A stretch of 8,729 nucleotides of DNA from UBA9715 sp045614225. Lineage in GTDB: Bacteria; Actinomycetota; Coriobacteriia; Coriobacteriales; Eggerthellaceae. Made by a program: the position numbers and the translations under genes. Under the pieces are notes generated by a model. That model was not told where the DNA came from, ran no database searches, and was given only the letters and a program-made list of their open reading frames with translations. The stretch lies in NCBI GenBank assembly GCA_045614225.1, contig JAZLCO010000081.1:1-8729 (forward strand), written 5' to 3'. This document shows, piece by piece, positions 6,248-8,729 of this stretch. Within the stretch, counting starts at the first letter, position 1; every line of letters starts with the position of its first letter.

Positions 6248-7465
6248 ATGGCCTCCCTTTTCGACGAACTGAGAGTCGATTCGATGACGGCGCGCAACCG
6301 TGTGGTGCGCGCCGCCACCGCTGAGTCGCTTGCGACGAGCGAAGGCGCTCCGAGCGAGCGGCTCGTTTCTTTGTACCAACAGCTCGCTGCTGGTGGCGTT
6401 GGCACGATTATCACGGGGTATGCGTACATTTCCGCTGATGGAAAGCCATCCGAGCATGCGCTCTCGTTGTGCGACGACCGTCTCGAGCCTGAATACCGTT
6501 CGCTGGTCGATGCCGCCCATGACGGAGGTGCGCGCATCGTCGCCCAGCTCGTGTACGGTGGTTCGAAAAGCAAGCTTGCCGCCGACGATCCGCGGCGTGT
6601 GGTGGTGCCGGAATCCGGGAATAAAGGTTTGGATTCAGCATCGATTGAGAATACGGTTGATGTCGAACTCTCGGCTGGGCTCCAAGATTCTGCGGTCGCT
6701 ATTGGATCTTCAATAGGAGCTCAAGATGCTGCTCCCAACGTGCGCATCTTTGGGCCATCTGCGGTCCCAAATCCTGCAACGGGGCTTGTGCCTCGCGAAG
6801 CGTCATCTGCCGATCTTGCTCGCATCGCGTCGCAGTTCGCCGATGCGGCAGCTCGCGCGAAGCGTTGGGGCTTCGATGGCGTCGAGGTTCATGTTGCCCA
6901 TGGGTATTTGCTTGGTCAGTTCTTGAGTCCTTTTTTCAACAGGCGAAACGATGAGTACGGTGGCTCCATTGAGAACCGCGCGCGCTTAGCGCGTGAATGC
7001 ATTGCGGCTGCCCGAGAGGCGGTCGGCGCCGGTTTTCCCATCTTCGCGAAGCTGAACAGCTCGGATAAGCGCAATGGCAGCATGGGGCTTGCCGAAGAGG
7101 ATAGCCTTGTCGCCGCAGGCATGCTCATCGATGCGGGTGCAAGTGCGATCGAAGTTAGCGGCGATTGGCATGCATTCAATGCCGGAGACGCGTTCGATGG
7201 CCCGTTCTTCGGGAGCTACGGCGCACGTTTGGCACGCATGATCGATGCGCCCGTCATCGTTACCGGCGGATGGCGCGATCCTCGCAAGGCAGAGCGTTAC
7301 CTTGCCGAGACGAGCGTTGCTGCAATCGGGATGAGCCGCCCGCTCATCTGCGAGCCGGATCTTCCTTCGAAGTGGGAATCTGGGGCGCTTTACCCATCCC
7401 GCTGCACGTCGTGCAACCACTGCGCGAAAAGCCCCGGCATCCCGTGCGTTTTCAATAAGGAATAA
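6248..7465 (+). CDS. Old Yellow Enzyme-family NADH:flavin oxidoreductase (FMN, TIM barrel)
   Basis: 405 residues. Family signatures appear in order: NRVVRAATAES near 17, GGVGTIITGYAY at 49-60, AQLVYGG at 99-105, FGPSAVP at 168-174, HVAHGYLLGQFLSP at 215-228 with NRRNDEYGGSIENRAR, FAKLNSSD at 267, VTGGWRDP at 338 and IGMSRPLICEPDLP at 360. His215, His218 and Tyr220 match the substrate-anion ligands and proton donor of this family. FMN-dependent reduction of activated C=C bonds is the expected reaction; the substrate is unknown. The C-terminus holds Cys386, 389, 392 and 400 (CTSCNHC, then PGIPC), reminiscent of but spaced differently from the 4Fe-4S motif of dienoyl-CoA reductase relatives, whose second NAD-binding domain is absent here. 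About 30 extra residues around 120-165 are encoded by DNA of lower G+C. The start sits two bases after the preceding stop, so translation is probably coupled. Confidence 0.88.
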   Translation: MASLFDELRVDSMTARNRVVRAATAESLATSEGAPSERLVSLYQQLAAGGVGTIITGYAYISADGKPSEHALSLCDDRLEPEYRSLVDAAHDGGARIVAQLVYGGSKSKLAADDPRRVVVPESGNKGLDSASIENTVDVELSAGLQDSAVAIGSSIGAQDAAPNVRIFGPSAVPNPATGLVPREASSADLARIASQFADAAARAKRWGFDGVEVHVAHGYLLGQFLSPFFNRRNDEYGGSIENRARLARECIAAAREAVGAGFPIFAKLNSSDKRNGSMGLAEEDSLVAAGMLIDAGASAIEVSGDWHAFNAGDAFDGPFFGSYGARLARMIDAPVIVTGGWRDPRKAERYLAETSVAAIGMSRPLICEPDLPSKWESGALYPSRCTSCNHCAKSPGIPCVFNKE

Positions 7466-7526
7466 GCGCGGCTTTGCTTGTGGGCGGTAGCGTGCCGATT
7501 ATTGGTGCCACGAACCCGCTCGAGAG

Positions 7527-7753
7527 GCTTGGGCTCATGCATTTGCACGGTTTCAAAGTAAAAATGCCAAAAAATCAAGGATATCTGAGGATTTGGGGTC
7601 ATTTTTCACACCCCGAGAAATACTTGACCCGCAAATGTCCAGTTCAGAGAGTGCGAAAAAAATCGGCAACAATTGTCACCCCGAAAAATCCTCAGACATC
7701 CTCGATTTTTTGGCAGAATTACTTTAAAACTGTGCAAGCGTTTCGTCCGAAGG
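7527..7753. repeat. Long imperfect inverted repeat, MITE-like or palindromic intergenic element
   Basis: The arm 7543-7594 matches the reverse complement of 7686-7737 at 44 of 52 positions without gaps. The match then continues as GGGGTCA against GGGGTGA after a 3-base offset. Weaker similarity extends outward (AGGCTTGGG at 7527 against the complement of CGAAGGCTT near 7756-7748). The spacer of roughly 80 bases holds a secondary ACCCCGA copy at 7610-7616 and A-rich DNA. The element is less G+C-rich than the genes around it. No transposase or clear target duplication is seen. It fills most of the 338-base gap between the flavoprotein and glycerate kinase genes. It could also act as a bidirectional terminator, since no other terminator is visible after the flavoprotein gene. 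Confidence 0.7.
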
Positions 7754-7803
7754 CTTGAAACAGGGTCAACTCGCCAAGCGCGACCAAAGAAACGAAGGAC
7801 ACG

Positions 7804-8729
7804 ATGAACAAATCACTGCGCGCAGACGCCGACCGCATCGTGAAAGAGGCCATTGCGGCCGTTTTGCCCGACGCTGCTGTTCAGCGCGCGTTGGAGGGGC
7901 GCGTCTTTCCAGGGCGGGTTTTGCTGGTCGCGGCGGGCAAAGCTGCTTGGCAGATGGCTGCTGCAGCGGTTGCGTGCTTGGGCGAGCAAATCGAGCAAGG
8001 TGTCGTTGTCACCAAGTACGGGCATGTCATGGGACCGATCGAACGGTGCGTATGCTACGAGGCGGGCCATCCAGTGCCTGACGAGAACTCCTTCATCGGA
8101 ACACGGGCCGCACTGGACTTGGTGCAAGAGCTGAACGCGACCGACACGGTGCTCTTCCTGCTCAGCGGCGGTGGAAGCGCGTTGTTCGAAGATCCGCTAG
8201 TGCCAGCGGACGAGTTGCAGGACGTCACGCGCCAGCTGCTCGCATGCGGGGCGAATATCGTCGAGATGAACATCATCAGAAAGCGCTTGAGCAGGGTGAA
8301 GGGTGGACGTTTCGCCGAGCATTGCGCTCCCGCAAAGGTGCTCACGGTGGTGCTGAGCGACGTGTTGGGCGATCCACTGGATATGATTGCGTCAGGACCA
8401 GCGTATCCCGACAGCTCAACGGCAACAGACGCGATGCTTATTGCCTCGAAGTACAAGCTTCGTCTGTCGCAGCAGGCGCGTCGACTTTTCGAAAAGGGGA
8501 CTCCGAAGAAGCTCGACAATGTCGAGACGATCGTGACGGGCAGCGTGCGCGAGTTGTGCGCTGCTGCGGCGCAGGCTTGCCGCGCGCTCGGTTACGAACC
8601 GACGGTGTTGACCGATCGGCTGAACTGCGAAGCCAAGGAAGCTGGTCGCTATTTGGCCAACGTGTTGAAGGATCATGCGTGTGAGGCGGATGGTGCCAGC
8701 GCGGCGCAGCGGAAAGCGTTCATTGAGCA
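7804..8729 (+). CDS. Glycerate 2-kinase (MOFRL/DUF4147 family), C-terminus cut off
   Basis: 308 codons are present and the frame is still open at the window edge; the family is usually about 410-450 residues, so the C-terminal MOFRL domain lies outside. The start ATG has GAAGGA four bases upstream. Visible signatures are VAAGKAAWQMA at 43-53 (Lys46 is the conserved lysine), YEAGHPVPDENS at 85-96, LLSGGGSALF at 119-128, IRKRLSRVKGGRFAEH at 158-173 and LSDVLGDPLDMIASGP at 184-199. These enzymes (GckA/TtuD type) phosphorylate D-glycerate with ATP, giving 2-phosphoglycerate and feeding glycolysis from serine, glyoxylate or tartrate breakdown in the cytoplasm. Partner genes that would tell which route applies are not in the window. 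A promoter was not identified; the inverted repeat lies immediately upstream. Confidence 0.9.
   Translation, partial: MNKSLRADADRIVKEAIAAVLPDAAVQRALEGRVFPGRVLLVAAGKAAWQMAAAAVACLGEQIEQGVVVTKYGHVMGPIERCVCYEAGHPVPDENSFIGTRAALDLVQELNATDTVLFLLSGGGSALFEDPLVPADELQDVTRQLLACGANIVEMNIIRKRLSRVKGGRFAEHCAPAKVLTVVLSDVLGDPLDMIASGPAYPDSSTATDAMLIASKYKLRLSQQARRLFEKGTPKKLDNVETIVTGSVRELCAAAAQACRALGYEPTVLTDRLNCEAKEAGRYLANVLKDHACEADGASAAQRKAFIE

Noticed and set aside
5561..6520. 319-codon open frame on the minus strand
   Set aside because: Antisense to the helix-repeat and flavoprotein genes; its Ala/Ser repeats are the mirror of the Ala/Glu coding repeats.
7474..7758. 94-codon plus-strand frame in the gap before the glycerate kinase gene
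   Set aside because: It overlaps the inverted repeat, has no good ribosome site, and its tail mirrors the opposite arm; treated as part of the repeat element.

Overview
The window looks like chromosomal DNA of a high-GC actinobacterium. The best guess is the class Coriobacteriia (Eggerthellaceae-like: Slackia, Adlercreutzia, Eggerthella relatives). This rests on the G+C-rich third positions, the mixture of anaerobe-type genes (one-chain clostridial-type PurL, clostripain-family protease, Old Yellow Enzyme-type flavoprotein, glycerate 2-kinase) and GGGAC-centred hairpins. The lineage is inferred from style and remembered families, not from a database search.

Left part (1-5119, all minus strand). 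The window opens inside purL, of which only the first ~151 codons are present, with a TATAAT promoter in front. Two GGGAC-core hairpins separate it from the gene upstream; one of them is a good terminator. That gene (656-3091) encodes a membrane-anchored clostripain-family (C11) cysteine protease with a Ser/Gln-rich cytoplasmic head. Its leader holds a 46-nt stem-loop close to the predicted transcription start. Next (3335-5119) comes a secreted protein that looks like a right-handed beta-helix surface protein. It carries two internal tandem duplications near its N-terminus, and an 18-bp tandem array starts at its stop codon and repeats an in-frame TAA.

Right part (5406-8729, all plus strand). 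A divergent intergenic region of 286 bases leads to a gene for a 279-residue, Ala/Glu/Lys-rich amphipathic-helix protein. It has an uninterrupted 11/22-residue periodicity with a proline near the end of most 22-mers, like apolipoproteins or LEA proteins, followed by one canonical EF-hand loop and an acidic Ala/Glu/Pro tail. Two bases after its stop starts an Old Yellow Enzyme-family FMN oxidoreductase with a C-terminal cysteine cluster, so the two are probably co-translated. The 338-base gap after it holds a long imperfect inverted repeat (about 52-bp arms, 44 of 52 matching) with the look of a MITE or palindromic intergenic repeat. The window ends inside a glycerate 2-kinase gene.

The least explained parts are the helix-repeat/EF-hand protein and its coupling to the flavoprotein, the inverted-repeat element at 7527-7753, and the stop-codon repeat array at 3263-3352. 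The protease and beta-helix genes are plausibly a cell-surface pair. No CRISPR array, rRNA, tRNA, transposase or phage gene is visible.
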